From Pseudomonas rhizoryzae (lineage in GTDB: Bacteria > Pseudomonadota > Gammaproteobacteria > Pseudomonadales > Pseudomonadaceae): DNA of 64,000 nucleotides. The stretch lies in contig NZ_SULM01000007.1 in the NCBI RefSeq assembly GCF_005250615.1, positions 1 to 64,000 of the forward strand. Direction: 5' to 3'. Below, in pieces: positions 50,719 through 61,668 of this stretch. Both the position numbers and the translations under genes were made by a program. The notes below the pieces were generated by a model that was given only the letters and a program-made list of their open reading frames with translations, did not search any database and was not told where the DNA came from. The first letter of the stretch is position 1. Every line of letters starts with the position of its first letter.

Positions 50719-52323
50719 TTGCGTTTTCTGCCCGTCAACCTGGATGCGCTGCTGGTGGAGCTGGCCGATCTCGACGAGACCCTGGCCCTGTTCGACGCCA
50801 TGCAGGCGCGGCCGCTGCCCGGGATCGAGGAGATCGTCCCGGCGGCCCGCACCCTGCTGGTCCAGTTCCGCCCCAGTGCCCTGAAAGCGGCCGACCTGGT
50901 CGACCATATCGCCGCCCTGCCCCTCGACGGCGGTGGCCGTGAAGCCGGCAAATTGGTCGAGATCCCGGTGCACTACAACGGCGAAGACCTGGACGAGGTG
51001 GCCCGGCTGCTCGGCCTGAGCGTGGCCGAGGTGATCCGTCGCCATACCGGCAGCGACTACCAGGTGGCCTTCTGCGGCTTCGCCCCGGGCTTCGGCTATC
51101 TCAGCGGCGGACCGGGCTTCCAGGTGCCGCGGCGCAGTTCACCGCGTACCCGGGTGCCGGCCGGCTCGGTGGCCATCGCCGGGGGGTTCGCCGCCGTCTA
51201 TCCCCAGGCCAGTCCCGGTGGTTGGCAACTGCTGGGGGTAACGCCCCTGCATCTCTGGGACCTGACGCGCCCGGAGCCGGCGCTGCTGCGCCCCGGCTAC
51301 CGGGTACGCTTCCGCGATGCCGGCCCGCTGCCGGCAGGCGGCCTACCCGAGGCGCCGGTCTCGGCGCCTGCCGCTCCGGCCACGGCCGACTATCTGGAAA
51401 TCCTCAGCCCCGGCCTGCGTACCCTGCTGCAGGACCTCGGCCGCCCGGGCCAGACCGGCCAGGGCGTCTCCGCCTCCGGCGCCCTGGACCGCGGCGCGCT
51501 GCGCGCGGCCAATCGCGCGGTGGGCAATGCGCCTGACAGCGGCTGCCTGGAAATCCTCCTGGGCGGCTTCAACTGCGTCTGCCACGGCCAGGCCCTGGTC
51601 GCCGTCACCGGCGCCCCGGCGCCGCTGGAGGTGCTGACCCGCGCCGGACGGCGGTTGCAGCCCGCGCCCTACCAGCCCTTCCTCCTGGAAGACGGCGACC
51701 GCCTGAGCCTGGGCAGTCCGCCCACCGGCCTGCGCAGCTACCTGGCACTGCGTGGCGGCTTCGCCGTGGCCCCGGTGCTGGGCAGCCTGGCGTTCGATAC
51801 CCTGGCCAACGTCGGCCCGGCGCCCCTGGCCACTGGCGACCGCCTGGGCTTTTACCCCGCGGTCGGTGGCGCTGCCGTGTCCTGCAGCGAAGCCGCTCCC
51901 CTGGCGCTGCCCAGCGCCGACCAGGAGGTGGTGCTCGACGTGGTCCTCGGCCCGCGCAGCGACTGGTTCACCGCCGCCGCCCTGGAGACCTTGGCCGCAC
52001 AGACTTGGCGCGTCACCCCCCAGTCCGACCGGGTCGGTATCCGCCTGGCCGGCGAGACGCCACTGGAACGCCAGGTGGCCGGCGAGCTGCCCAGCGAAGG
52101 CACCGCCCTGGGCGCCATCCAGGTACCGCCCAACGGCCAGCCGGTGCTGTTCCTCGCCGACCATCCGCTCACCGGCGGCTATCCGGTGATCGGCGCCGTC
52201 GCCAGCCACCACCTGGACCTGGCCGGGCAGATTCCGGTCGGTGCCCGTATCCGCTTCAATCCGCTGGGCCCCTTCGCTGAACTGCGCCCCAGCGCTTCTC
52301 CTGCTGCCGAGAACACCCCATGA
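50719..52323 (+). CDS. pxpBC: Fused 5-oxoprolinase subunits B and C (KipI-KipA)
   Basis: A 534-residue fusion. Residues about 1-210 are PxpB/KipI (allophanate hydrolase subunit 1 family), with [19 protein letters not shown] and [15 protein letters not shown]. Residues about 225-525 are PxpC/KipA (subunit 2 family), with [37 protein letters not shown] and [23 protein letters not shown]. The two are separate genes in E. coli and B. subtilis. The start is a rare TTG at 50719, with AGGAG six bases upstream. It overlaps the next gene by 4 bases. The same AHS2/AHS1 pair forms the carboxyltransferase half of urea carboxylase. Confidence 0.92.
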   Translation: MRFLPVNLDALLVELADLDETLALFDAMQARPLPGIEEIVPAARTLLVQFRPSALKAADLVDHIAALPLDGGGREAGKLVEIPVHYNGEDLDEVARLLGLSVAEVIRRHTGSDYQVAFCGFAPGFGYLSGGPGFQVPRRSSPRTRVPAGSVAIAGGFAAVYPQASPGGWQLLGVTPLHLWDLTRPEPALLRPGYRVRFRDAGPLPAGGLPEAPVSAPAAPATADYLEILSPGLRTLLQDLGRPGQTGQGVSASGALDRGALRAANRAVGNAPDSGCLEILLGGFNCVCHGQALVAVTGAPAPLEVLTRAGRRLQPAPYQPFLLEDGDRLSLGSPPTGLRSYLALRGGFAVAPVLGSLAFDTLANVGPAPLATGDRLGFYPAVGGAAVSCSEAAPLALPSADQEVVLDVVLGPRSDWFTAAALETLAAQTWRVTPQSDRVGIRLAGETPLERQVAGELPSEGTALGAIQVPPNGQPVLFLADHPLTGGYPVIGAVASHHLDLAGQIPVGARIRFNPLGPFAELRPSASPAAENTP

Positions 52324-54044
52324 AAAAAGTCCTGATCGCCAACCGCGGCGAGATCGCCGTCCGTATCGTCCGCGCCTGCCGTGACTACGGTGTGGCCTCG
52401 GTAGCCGTCTACGCCGACGCCGACTTCGATGCCCTGCACGTGCACCTGGCCGACGAGGCCTATGGCCTGGATGGCCAGCGCCCAGCCGAGACCTACCTGG
52501 ACATCGCCAAGTTGCTGGACGTGGCCCGCCGCGCCGGTGCCGATGCCGTCCACCCCGGCTACGGCTTCCTCTCCGAGCGCGCCGACTTCGCCCGGGCGGT
52601 GCAGGCGGCCGGCCTGACCTGGATCGGCCCGAACCCGGACACCATCGATGCCCTGGGCGACAAGGTGCAGGCCCGGCGCATCGCCCTCGGCGTCGGTGCA
52701 CCGCTGGTGGCCGGCACCGAGGACCCGGTCAGCGGCGCCGCCGAGGTGCTGGCCTTCGCCGAGGAGCACGGCCTGCCCATCGCCATCAAGGCGGCCTTCG
52801 GCGGCGGCGGACGTGGCCTCAAGGTGGCCTGGCGCCTGGACGAGGTGGCCGAGTTGTACGAATCGGCGGTCCGCGAGGCCACTGCCGCCTTCGGCCGCGG
52901 CGAATGCTTCGTCGAGCGCTTCCTCGACCGTCCGCGGCACATCGAAGCCCAGGTCCTGGCCGACCGCCATGGCCGGGTCGAGGTGGTGGGTACCCGCGAC
53001 TGCTCGCTGCAGCGGCGCAACCAGAAACTGGTGGAAGAGGCGCCCGCGCCCTTCCTCGACGACGCCCTGCGCCAGCGCATCCACGCCGCCGCCCGCGACA
53101 TCTGCGCCGCCGCCGGCTACGTCGGTGCCGGCACCGTGGAATTCCTGCTGAGCCAGGATGGCACCCTGTCCTTCCTGGAGGTCAACACCCGCCTGCAGGT
53201 GGAGCATCCGGTCACCGAGGAAACCAGCGGCCTGGACCTGGTGGTCGAGCAATTGCGCATCGCCGACGGCCTGCCGCTGTCCTTCAGCGAGGTCCCGGCG
53301 CCGCGCGGGCACAGCTTCGAATTCCGCATCAACGCCGAGGACCCTGGTCGCGGCTTCCTGCCCACCCCGGGGCCCATCACCGCCTTCCGCGCCCCCAGCG
53401 GTCCCGGTATCCGCCTGGACAGCGGCGTGGCAGCCGGCTCCCAGGTGGCGCCCAATTTCGACTCCATGGTCGCCAAGCTGATCGTCACCGGCGCCACCCG
53501 CGAGCAGGCCATCGCCCGCGCCCGCCGTGCCCTGGCCGAATTCAGTGTGGAAGGCGTGGCCACGGTGCTGCCCTTCCACCAGGCGGTAATGGCCCATGCC
53601 GACTTCACCGGCACGGCCTTCGCCGTGCACACCCGCTGGATCGAGACGGTATTCGCCGAGCAGATCGCCCTGGCGCCACGCAGCGAGCCGACGGACGACG
53701 GCGTGCTACGCACCTTCGTCGAGATCGACGGCCGCCGCCACGCCCTCGGCCTGCCCAGCGCCCTGCTGCGCGGCCTGGCGGTGAGCGCCCCGGCCGGCGA
53801 AGCGGTAGCGCCCGCACCTGCGGCGGACGCCAATGCCCTCACCACCCCGGTGGCGGGCAACCTGCACGCCTGGACGGTCGAGGACGGCGCCACGGTCGCA
53901 GCCGGTCAGGTGGTCGCGGTGATGGAAGCGATGAAGATGGAAACCCAGGTCCTCGCCCCCCGCGGCGGACGTCTGGCAATCACCCAGGCGGCCGGAGACT
54001 ACCTGGCGGCCGGGACGGTTCTGGGGCGGATCGAGGACGTTTAG
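52320..54044 (+). CDS. Biotin carboxylase with C-terminal biotinyl domain
   Basis: A 574-residue protein: biotin carboxylase N-domain (about 1-115, [19 protein letters not shown]), ATP-grasp domain with glycine loop [14 protein letters not shown] (about 115-320), C-domain (about 330-440), and a biotinyl carrier domain with K539 in the AMKM motif. It is therefore a complete BC-BCCP subunit, as in acyl-CoA carboxylase alpha chains. No acyl-CoA carboxyltransferase beta gene is present; the partner could be the PxpBC protein. It is the last gene of the cassette and overlaps pxpBC as ATGA. Confidence 0.92.
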   Translation: MKKVLIANRGEIAVRIVRACRDYGVASVAVYADADFDALHVHLADEAYGLDGQRPAETYLDIAKLLDVARRAGADAVHPGYGFLSERADFARAVQAAGLTWIGPNPDTIDALGDKVQARRIALGVGAPLVAGTEDPVSGAAEVLAFAEEHGLPIAIKAAFGGGGRGLKVAWRLDEVAELYESAVREATAAFGRGECFVERFLDRPRHIEAQVLADRHGRVEVVGTRDCSLQRRNQKLVEEAPAPFLDDALRQRIHAAARDICAAAGYVGAGTVEFLLSQDGTLSFLEVNTRLQVEHPVTEETSGLDLVVEQLRIADGLPLSFSEVPAPRGHSFEFRINAEDPGRGFLPTPGPITAFRAPSGPGIRLDSGVAAGSQVAPNFDSMVAKLIVTGATREQAIARARRALAEFSVEGVATVLPFHQAVMAHADFTGTAFAVHTRWIETVFAEQIALAPRSEPTDDGVLRTFVEIDGRRHALGLPSALLRGLAVSAPAGEAVAPAPAADANALTTPVAGNLHAWTVEDGATVAAGQVVAVMEAMKMETQVLAPRGGRLAITQAAGDYLAAGTVLGRIEDV

Positions 54045-54083
54045 GCGGAAGTGTCTTTATCGCGTGGCCATGGCGGGTCACCG

Positions 54084-54171
54084 TAGGTTGGGTTGAGCGC
54101 AGCGAAGCCCAACATTGCGCCGGGGCTGGCCATGTTGGGCTTCGACGACAGAACCGTCTCAACCCAACCTA
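54084..54171. repeat. Interrupted palindromic intergenic repeat
   Basis: The ends are TAGGTTGGGTTGAG (54084-54097) and CTCAACCCAACCTA (54158-54171), a perfect 14-bp inverted repeat. An inner pair CGAAGCCCAACAT (54103-54115) and ATGTTGGGCTTCG (54132-54144) is also perfect. The sequence resembles repeats scattered between genes in many proteobacteria. It begins 40 bases after the biotin carboxylase stop and could terminate that operon. Confidence 0.8.
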
Positions 54172-54187
54172 GGATCTGATCGCGCTC

Positions 54188-54834
54188 TTGCCGGGACCGA
54201 TGGAGATGAACACCTGCTCGGCCAGTTCCCTCTCCCCACGGGAGAGGGTTGGGGTGAGGGGCCCGGCGCCACGAAGCCCAGTGGAAAAGGCTGCGCCGTT
54301 TTCCACGCTACGGCGCTTGCCAGGACTGATAGAGATGAACGCCTGCTCGGCTAGCCCCCTCTCCCCACGGGAGAGCGTTGGGGTGAGGGGCCCGGCGCTA
54401 CGAAGTCCAGTGGAAAAGGCTGCGCCGTTTTCCACGCTACGGCGCTTGCCGGGACTGATAGAGATGAGCGCCTGCTCGATCAGCCCCCTCTCCCTAAGGG
54501 AGAGGGTTGGGGTGAGGGGCCCGGCGCCACGAAGTCCAGTGGAAAAGGCTGCGCCGTTTTCCACGCTACGGCGCTTGCCGGGACTGATAGAGATGAGCAC
54601 CTGCTCGATCAGCCCCCTCTCCCTAAGGGAGAGGGTTGGGGTGACGAGCCCGGCCTCACGAAGTCCAGTGGAAAAGGCTGCGCCGTTTTCCACGCTACGG
54701 CGCTTGCCGGGACTGATAGAGAGGAGCGCCTGCTCGATCAGCCCCCTCTCCCTAAGGGAGAGGGTTGGGGTGAGGGTGGCCTCGCGCCACGAAGTCCAGT
54801 GGAAAAGGCTGCGCCGTTTTCCACGCTACGGCGC
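54188..54834. repeat. Five-copy tandem repeat, 129-131 bp unit
   Basis: Units begin at 54188, 54317, 54446, 54575 and 54704; the first four are exactly 129 bp and the last about 131. Each contains an imperfect palindrome (CCCTCTCC...GGGAGAGGGTTGGGGTGAGG) and a second one, GGAAAACGGCG paired with CGCCGTTTTCC, seen here as GGAAAAGGCTGCGCCGTTTTCC split across its centre. Copies 1-2 have CCCCACGGGAG; copies 3-5 have CCCTAAGGGAG. Because 129 is a multiple of 3, both strands stay open for 170-250 codons, but the predicted proteins are repeat artefacts. It fills the space between the oxoproline cassette and the convergent trpE. Confidence 0.95.
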
Positions 54835-54878
54835 TATCGCGGCCATGGCTGCGATCACCCGAGGCAGGCTTGAAAGGC

Positions 54879-56357
54879 CTAAACCTTCCCTTCCGCCAAC
54901 TTCACCGCGCGGAACATGGCGCGTCTCTTGTTGAGGGTCTCTTCCCACTCCGCGGCCGGCTGGGAATCGGCGACGATGCCGCCGCCCGCCTGGACGTGCA
55001 GCTCGCCGTCCTTGATCACCGCGGTGCGGATGGCGATGGCGGTATCCATGTTGCCGTTCCAGGCCAGGTAGCCCACGGCGCCGCCATAGATACCGCGCTT
55101 GACCGGCTCCAGTTCGTCGATGATCTCCATGGCGCGGATCTTCGGCGCGCCGGACAGGGTGCCGGCCGGCAGGATAGCGCGCAGGGCGTCCATGGCGGAG
55201 AGCTCGGGCTTGAGCCGGCCGGTGACGTTGCTGACGATGTGCATCACGTTGGAATAGCGCTCGATGACCATCTTCTCGGTCAGGGTCACGCTGCCGGTGG
55301 CGGAGACCCGACCGACGTCGTTGCGGCCCAGGTCGATCAGCATCAGGTGCTCGGCCAGCTCCTTGGCGTCGGCCAGCAGGTCGCGTTCCAGCGCCAGATC
55401 GGCCTCTTCGGTGGCCCCGCGCGGGCGGGTACCGGCGATGGGGCGGACGGTGATCTCGCCGTCCTCCACCCGTACCAGTACCTCGGGCGAGCTGCCGACC
55501 ACATGGAAGTCACCGAAGTTGAAGAAGTACATGTAGGGCGTGGGGTTGAAGCAGCGCAGCGCCCGGTAGAGATCGATGGGCGCGGCCTTAAAATCGATGG
55601 TCATGCGTTGCGAAGGCACCACCTGCATGCAGTCGCCGGCCAGGATGTAGTCCTTGATCCGGCCTACGGCATTCTCGTAGTCGTCACGGCTGTAGCTGGA
55701 GCGGAACGCCGGCTCGCCGGGCACCTGCATGGCATTGAAGTCCAAGCCCAGACGCGGGGCGATGGGTTGGCGGATGCGCTCGCGCAACGCGGCCAGACGC
55801 GCCTGGCCCTGTTCATAGGCCTCCGGCTGGGCGGGGTCCACCAGCACGATGCAGTGCAGCTTGCCGGCGAGGTTGTCGAACACCACCACCTCGTCCGACA
55901 CCATCAGCAGGATGTCCGGCGTGCCCAGCGGATCGGGATTGGGCGAGGCACCCAGGCGCTTTTCCACGTAACGCACGCAGTCATAGCCGAAGTAACCCAC
56001 CAGACCGCCATCGAACTTGGGCAGGTTGGGCACCGCTGGCACGCGATAGCGGGTCTTGAACGCCTCGACGAAGGCCAGCGGGTCCTCGACGGTGCAGGCT
56101 TCGAGCTGCTGCTCGCCCTCATGCACGGTAACCTCGTAGCCATGCACCCGTAGCAGCGTCCGGCACGGCAGCCCGATGATCGAATAGCGCCCCCACTTCT
56201 CGCCGCCCTGCACCGACTCCAGCAGATAGGAGTTGGGCGCATCGGCCAGCTTCAGATAAAGGGAGAGGGGGGTGTCGAAGTCGGCCAGGGTTTCGAAGGC
56301 CAGGGGAATGCGGTTATAGCCTTGAGCGGCCAGGCGCAGAAAGTCGTCGCGGGTCAT
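54879..56357 (-). CDS. trpE: Anthranilate synthase component I
   Basis: Converts chorismate to anthranilate with ammonia from TrpG; 492 residues. The N-terminal feedback region includes the Trp-binding [15 protein letters not shown] (LLES motif). The chorismate-binding domain has [49 protein letters not shown] and [16 protein letters not shown]. The start is ATG at 56357. It is split from trpG by about 8.2 kb. Its leader carries a Trp-rich ORF (56430-56474). Confidence 0.96.
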   Translation of the reverse strand: MTRDDFLRLAAQGYNRIPLAFETLADFDTPLSLYLKLADAPNSYLLESVQGGEKWGRYSIIGLPCRTLLRVHGYEVTVHEGEQQLEACTVEDPLAFVEAFKTRYRVPAVPNLPKFDGGLVGYFGYDCVRYVEKRLGASPNPDPLGTPDILLMVSDEVVVFDNLAGKLHCIVLVDPAQPEAYEQGQARLAALRERIRQPIAPRLGLDFNAMQVPGEPAFRSSYSRDDYENAVGRIKDYILAGDCMQVVPSQRMTIDFKAAPIDLYRALRCFNPTPYMYFFNFGDFHVVGSSPEVLVRVEDGEITVRPIAGTRPRGATEEADLALERDLLADAKELAEHLMLIDLGRNDVGRVSATGSVTLTEKMVIERYSNVMHIVSNVTGRLKPELSAMDALRAILPAGTLSGAPKIRAMEIIDELEPVKRGIYGGAVGYLAWNGNMDTAIAIRTAVIKDGELHVQAGGGIVADSQPAAEWEETLNKRRAMFRAVKLAEGKV

Positions 56358-56402
56358 GATCAGCCTCGTGGCGAGGAAAACGAAAGGTCGGGTGCACAGC
56401 GC

Positions 56403-56419
56403 GCCGGTCTACTACCGGC
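56403..56419 (-). promoter_or_regulatory. Conserved stem-loop after the trpE leader ORF
   Basis: GCCGGT-AGTAG-ACCGGC on the minus strand, 10 bases after the leader stop, matching the stem before trpG (46794-46808). A T-rich stretch follows at about 56377-56388. Probably part of the attenuator. Confidence 0.6.
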
Positions 56420-56429
56420 CAAGACGAAA

Positions 56430-56474
56430 TCAGGCGCGCCAGCGCCAACGGGCCAGGGCCTTGATGACTTTCAT
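56430..56474 (-). CDS. trpE leader peptide
   Basis: A 14-codon ORF reading MKVIKALARWRWRA, with Trp codons in the W-R-W arrangement. Ten of the last eleven residues match the trpG leader (KA-x-ARWRWRA). It lies between the trpE promoter and trpE and is the expected sensor of charged tRNA(Trp). The in-frame sequence upstream contains a further Trp codon and possible GTG starts, so the true length is uncertain. Confidence 0.78.
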   Translation of the reverse strand: MKVIKALARWRWRA

Positions 56475-56542
56475 CCATGCTCGCGAGGAGCCTGTGCGGG
56501 TGACCACCACGATGCGATCTCTTGCTCTTGGGGTGAAGGGCC

Positions 56543-56571
56543 ACGTTAGCCTAGCCGGCGCGGCAAGGCAA
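56543..56571 (-). promoter_or_regulatory. trpE promoter
   Basis: TTGCCT (56566-56571), 17 bases, TAACGT (56543-56548) on the minus strand, with start of transcription near 56536. The same spacing and -35 core occur before trpG. It lies 20 bases beyond the gph stop, so trpE does not need the gph transcript. Confidence 0.6.
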
Positions 56572-56591
56572 CCGGCCGGCCATGCCTGACG

Positions 56592-57272
56592 CTAGATGAA
56601 CAGCTCGCGCAGATCGTCGACCACCAGGTCGGGTTGCTCGTTGGCGATGGGCTCTCCGTGGTTGTAGCCGTAGCTCAGCGCCACGCAGCGTACCCCAGCG
56701 GCGCGGGCCGCCCGAATGTCGTTGCGCGAGTCGCCAATGAACAGGGCCTGCTCGGCAGACACGCCGGCCTTGTCCATCACCAGCAACAGGCCCGCCGGAT
56801 CGGGCTTCTGCTGCGGCAGGGTATCGCCGCCGACGATCCAGTCGAAGTCACCCAGGCCCATGTCGGCCAGCAGCGGCGCGACGAAGCGCTCCGGCTTGTT
56901 GGTGATCACCGCCAGGCGCACGCCCAGGGTGCGCAGCAGCGCCAGGCTGTCCAGCACGCCCGGATAGACCCGGGTCAGGGCGTGGCTGCCGCCATAGAGT
57001 TCCATGAACAGCGCCAGGGCGCGGTCGGCCGCGGCATCGTCCACGGCGTCGTGCTGCATGTCATCGGCCAGGGCACGGCGTACCAACACCCGGGCGCCGT
57101 TGCCGATCCACAGGCGCACCTTGTCCAGCCCCGCCGGCGCGCGGCCCAGCCGTTCGAGCATGGCGTCCACCGCCGCGGCGAGGTCCGGCGCGGAATCCAG
57201 CAGGGTGCCATCGAGGTCGAACATCACCAGTTCGGGCGGATGCCCGCCGCCGAGCCGCACCAGGGCACTCAT
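56592..57272 (-). CDS. gph: Phosphoglycolate phosphatase
   Basis: HAD-superfamily phosphatase (226 residues) that removes phosphoglycolate produced by DNA repair. Motif I is [11 protein letters not shown] (D19/D21), motif II Thr is in VITNKPERF, motif III Lys in QQKPDPAG, and motif IV is FIGDSRNDI. The ATG at 57272 overlaps the rpe stop as ATGA. The longer open frame that spans both gph and rpe is not a fusion gene. Confidence 0.94.
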   Translation of the reverse strand: MSALVRLGGGHPPELVMFDLDGTLLDSAPDLAAAVDAMLERLGRAPAGLDKVRLWIGNGARVLVRRALADDMQHDAVDDAAADRALALFMELYGGSHALTRVYPGVLDSLALLRTLGVRLAVITNKPERFVAPLLADMGLGDFDWIVGGDTLPQQKPDPAGLLLVMDKAGVSAEQALFIGDSRNDIRAARAAGVRCVALSYGYNHGEPIANEQPDLVVDDLRELFI

Positions 57273-57946
57273 ACCGACTGGGCCTTGGCCAGCTCGGCGC
57301 GCATCGCCTGGATCACCGCGGCGTAGTCCGCCTGGCCGAAGATGGCCGAGCCGGCGACGAAGGTATCGGCACCGGCGCGGGCGATCTCGCAGATGTTCTT
57401 GACGTTGACGCCGCCATCGATCTCCAGGCGGATCGGCCGCCCCGAGGCGTCGATCAGGGCGCGCGCCTCGCGCAGCTTGTCGAGGGTGCCGGGGATGAAC
57501 TTCTGGCCACCGAAGCCGGGGTTGACGCTCATCAGCAGCACCATGTCGATCTTGTCCATCACGTACTTGAGGGCGTCCAGCGAGGTGGCCGGGTTGAACA
57601 CCAGGCCGGCGCGGCAGCCGCCGTCCTTGATCAGTTGCAGCGAGCGATCGATATGCTCGGAGGCTTCCGGGTGGAAGGTGATGTCGGTGGCGCCAGCCTC
57701 GATGAAGTCGCCGATGATGCGATCCACCGGCTTGACCATCAAGTGCACGTCGATGGGGGCGGTCACCCCATAGTTGCGCAGCGCCTTGCAGACCATGGGC
57801 CCGATGGTGAGATTGGGCACATAGTGGTTGTCCATCACGTCGAAATGGACCATGTCGGCACCGGCGGCGAGGACCTTGTCGACTTCCTCGCCGAGACGGG
57901 CGAAATCGGCGGACAGGATCGAAGGAGCGATGGCGAAGGGTTGCAT
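57269..57946 (-). CDS. rpe: Ribulose-phosphate 3-epimerase
   Basis: Pentose phosphate pathway enzyme that interconverts ribulose 5-phosphate and xylulose 5-phosphate. The 225-residue TIM barrel has the metal-binding motifs [30 protein letters not shown] (Asp/His), DVHLMVKP and the phosphate loop [10 protein letters not shown] with [10 protein letters not shown]. The ATG at 57946 gives the usual N-terminus. The rpe-gph-trpE order is conserved in pseudomonads. Confidence 0.95.
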   Translation of the reverse strand: MQPFAIAPSILSADFARLGEEVDKVLAAGADMVHFDVMDNHYVPNLTIGPMVCKALRNYGVTAPIDVHLMVKPVDRIIGDFIEAGATDITFHPEASEHIDRSLQLIKDGGCRAGLVFNPATSLDALKYVMDKIDMVLLMSVNPGFGGQKFIPGTLDKLREARALIDASGRPIRLEIDGGVNVKNICEIARAGADTFVAGSAIFGQADYAAVIQAMRAELAKAQSV

Positions 57947-58100
57947 GAGGAAGAGCCTCGGCTGGGGTGAGTGGCGGCATTGTAACGAAGATCCGCGGGA
58001 TGCCGCCGCGTTCCCGCTGCCCAGCCGGCCTGAACGGCGGTAGGCTCCTCGGGGTCCATCGCTGACCCCTGCCGTCCATCCGTTCGAGGAAGTCCATTCG

Positions 58101-59103
58101 ATGTCATCGTCATCCCCGCGGCTGCGCGCCGGAGCCTTGCTCCTGCTCGCCCTGGCCGCCTCCGTGCAGGCCGAAGAGGCGCCGCCGGCTGCGGAAGCCG
58201 CCCCGCCCGCCCAGACGGCCACCCTCGCCCCCGCCCCGACGCGCAGCGCCGAACAGCAGCAGGCCTTGGCACGCGAGCTGCCGGCCGAGCAGCAGAAGCA
58301 ACTGCGCGCCGGCGACGAGAGCTTTCTGGCGCTGCTGCGCCCGTCGGTCCCGGCCAAGGCCCGCGGCATGCTGATCCTGATACCGGGCGACGGCGAATCC
58401 GCCGATTGGCCGAATGTGGTGGCGCCGCTGCGCAACGACCTGCCCACCTATGGCTGGGACACCCTCAGCCTCAGCCTGCCCGATCCCTACGACCCCCTGG
58501 CCGCGCTACGTCGCACCACCGCCCCGGCGGACAGCGACGCCCAGGCCAATGCCGAGCAGACGGCGCCGCCGGTGACTGGCGGCAGCGGTGCGGCGCCGAC
58601 ACCCCAGACCCAGGCCGAAGCCGGTTCCGGCGAACCGGCCCAGGCGGCCACCGCGCCGGTCGATCCGGAAGCCCTGGCCAACGCCCATGCCGAGCAGGTC
58701 CTGGCCCGCGTTGCCGCCGGCATCGATTTCGCCCTGCAACAGGGCGTCAAGCCCATCATCCTGGTCGGCCACGGCACCGGCGCCTACTGGGCCGCGCGTT
58801 ACCTGGCGGAAAAGGAACCGAGCGAGGTCCGTCAACTGGTGCTCATCGACGGTAGCGAGCCACAGGGCATGCCGCCGCGCCTGGTCGCCACCATGGGCAA
58901 GAAAGATCTGCAGATCGCCGACCTGGTGCGCCATCCGGACGTGGCGGCCGCCGTGAATCGCAAGGACCGCGCCTCGCAGAAGGCCAACAAGAACTACCGC
59001 CAGATCGAACTGCCAGTGCACTTCGGTGACCGCGCCGACGAACAGCAGCAGATCATGCGCCGCCTGCGTGGCTGGCTCGACCACCTGCCTGCCGCCCCCG
59101 CGG

Positions 59104-59129
<26 letters not shown>
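58101..59129 (+). CDS. DUF3530 family secreted alpha/beta-hydrolase-like protein
   Basis: A 342-residue exported protein with a signal peptide (about 1-24, ending SVQA-EEAPP). A low-complexity Ala/Pro linker follows, then an alpha/beta-hydrolase-like core: [15 protein letters not shown], the nucleophile elbow [19 protein letters not shown], and LVLIDGSEP. The elbow reads G-H-G instead of G-H-S, so the usual catalytic Ser is missing and hydrolase activity is doubtful. An insert rich in Ala/Gln (about 135-190) interrupts the core. Its 3' end overlaps djlA by 26 bases, convergently. Confidence 0.83.
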
Positions 59130-61549
<2,420 letters not shown>

Positions 61550-61668
61550 TTACAGCGGATCCCCCGGCCCTAGCCGATGCGCAGGTCATGTTTTATTATC
61601 CGCTATCTTTTTGAGCCCATCGAGAGGCCGCGGCCCCTTAATGGCCGGCGTGCAGGACGACTTTAAGG

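Noticed and set aside
54188-54834. CRISPR-like array
   Set aside because: Units of 129 bp abut directly and have no unique spacers of constant length; no cas gene is nearby.
54188-54934. 248-codon protein of 43-residue repeats (SPLSLRERVGVRGP type)
   Set aside because: The repeats are 129 bp of palindromic intergenic DNA; both strands are open only because 129 is divisible by three. No ribosome-binding site or export signal.
46956-56357. Remnant prophage or tailocin in the trp interval
   Set aside because: No lysis, tail, sheath or regulatory pyocin gene could be recognised; all ORFs belong to metabolism or are repeats.
56592-58097. 501-codon gph-rpe fusion
   Set aside because: The two products are in different frames: the frame begins upstream of rpe and only becomes gph after 57272. 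Both genes have normal lengths with an ATGA overlap.
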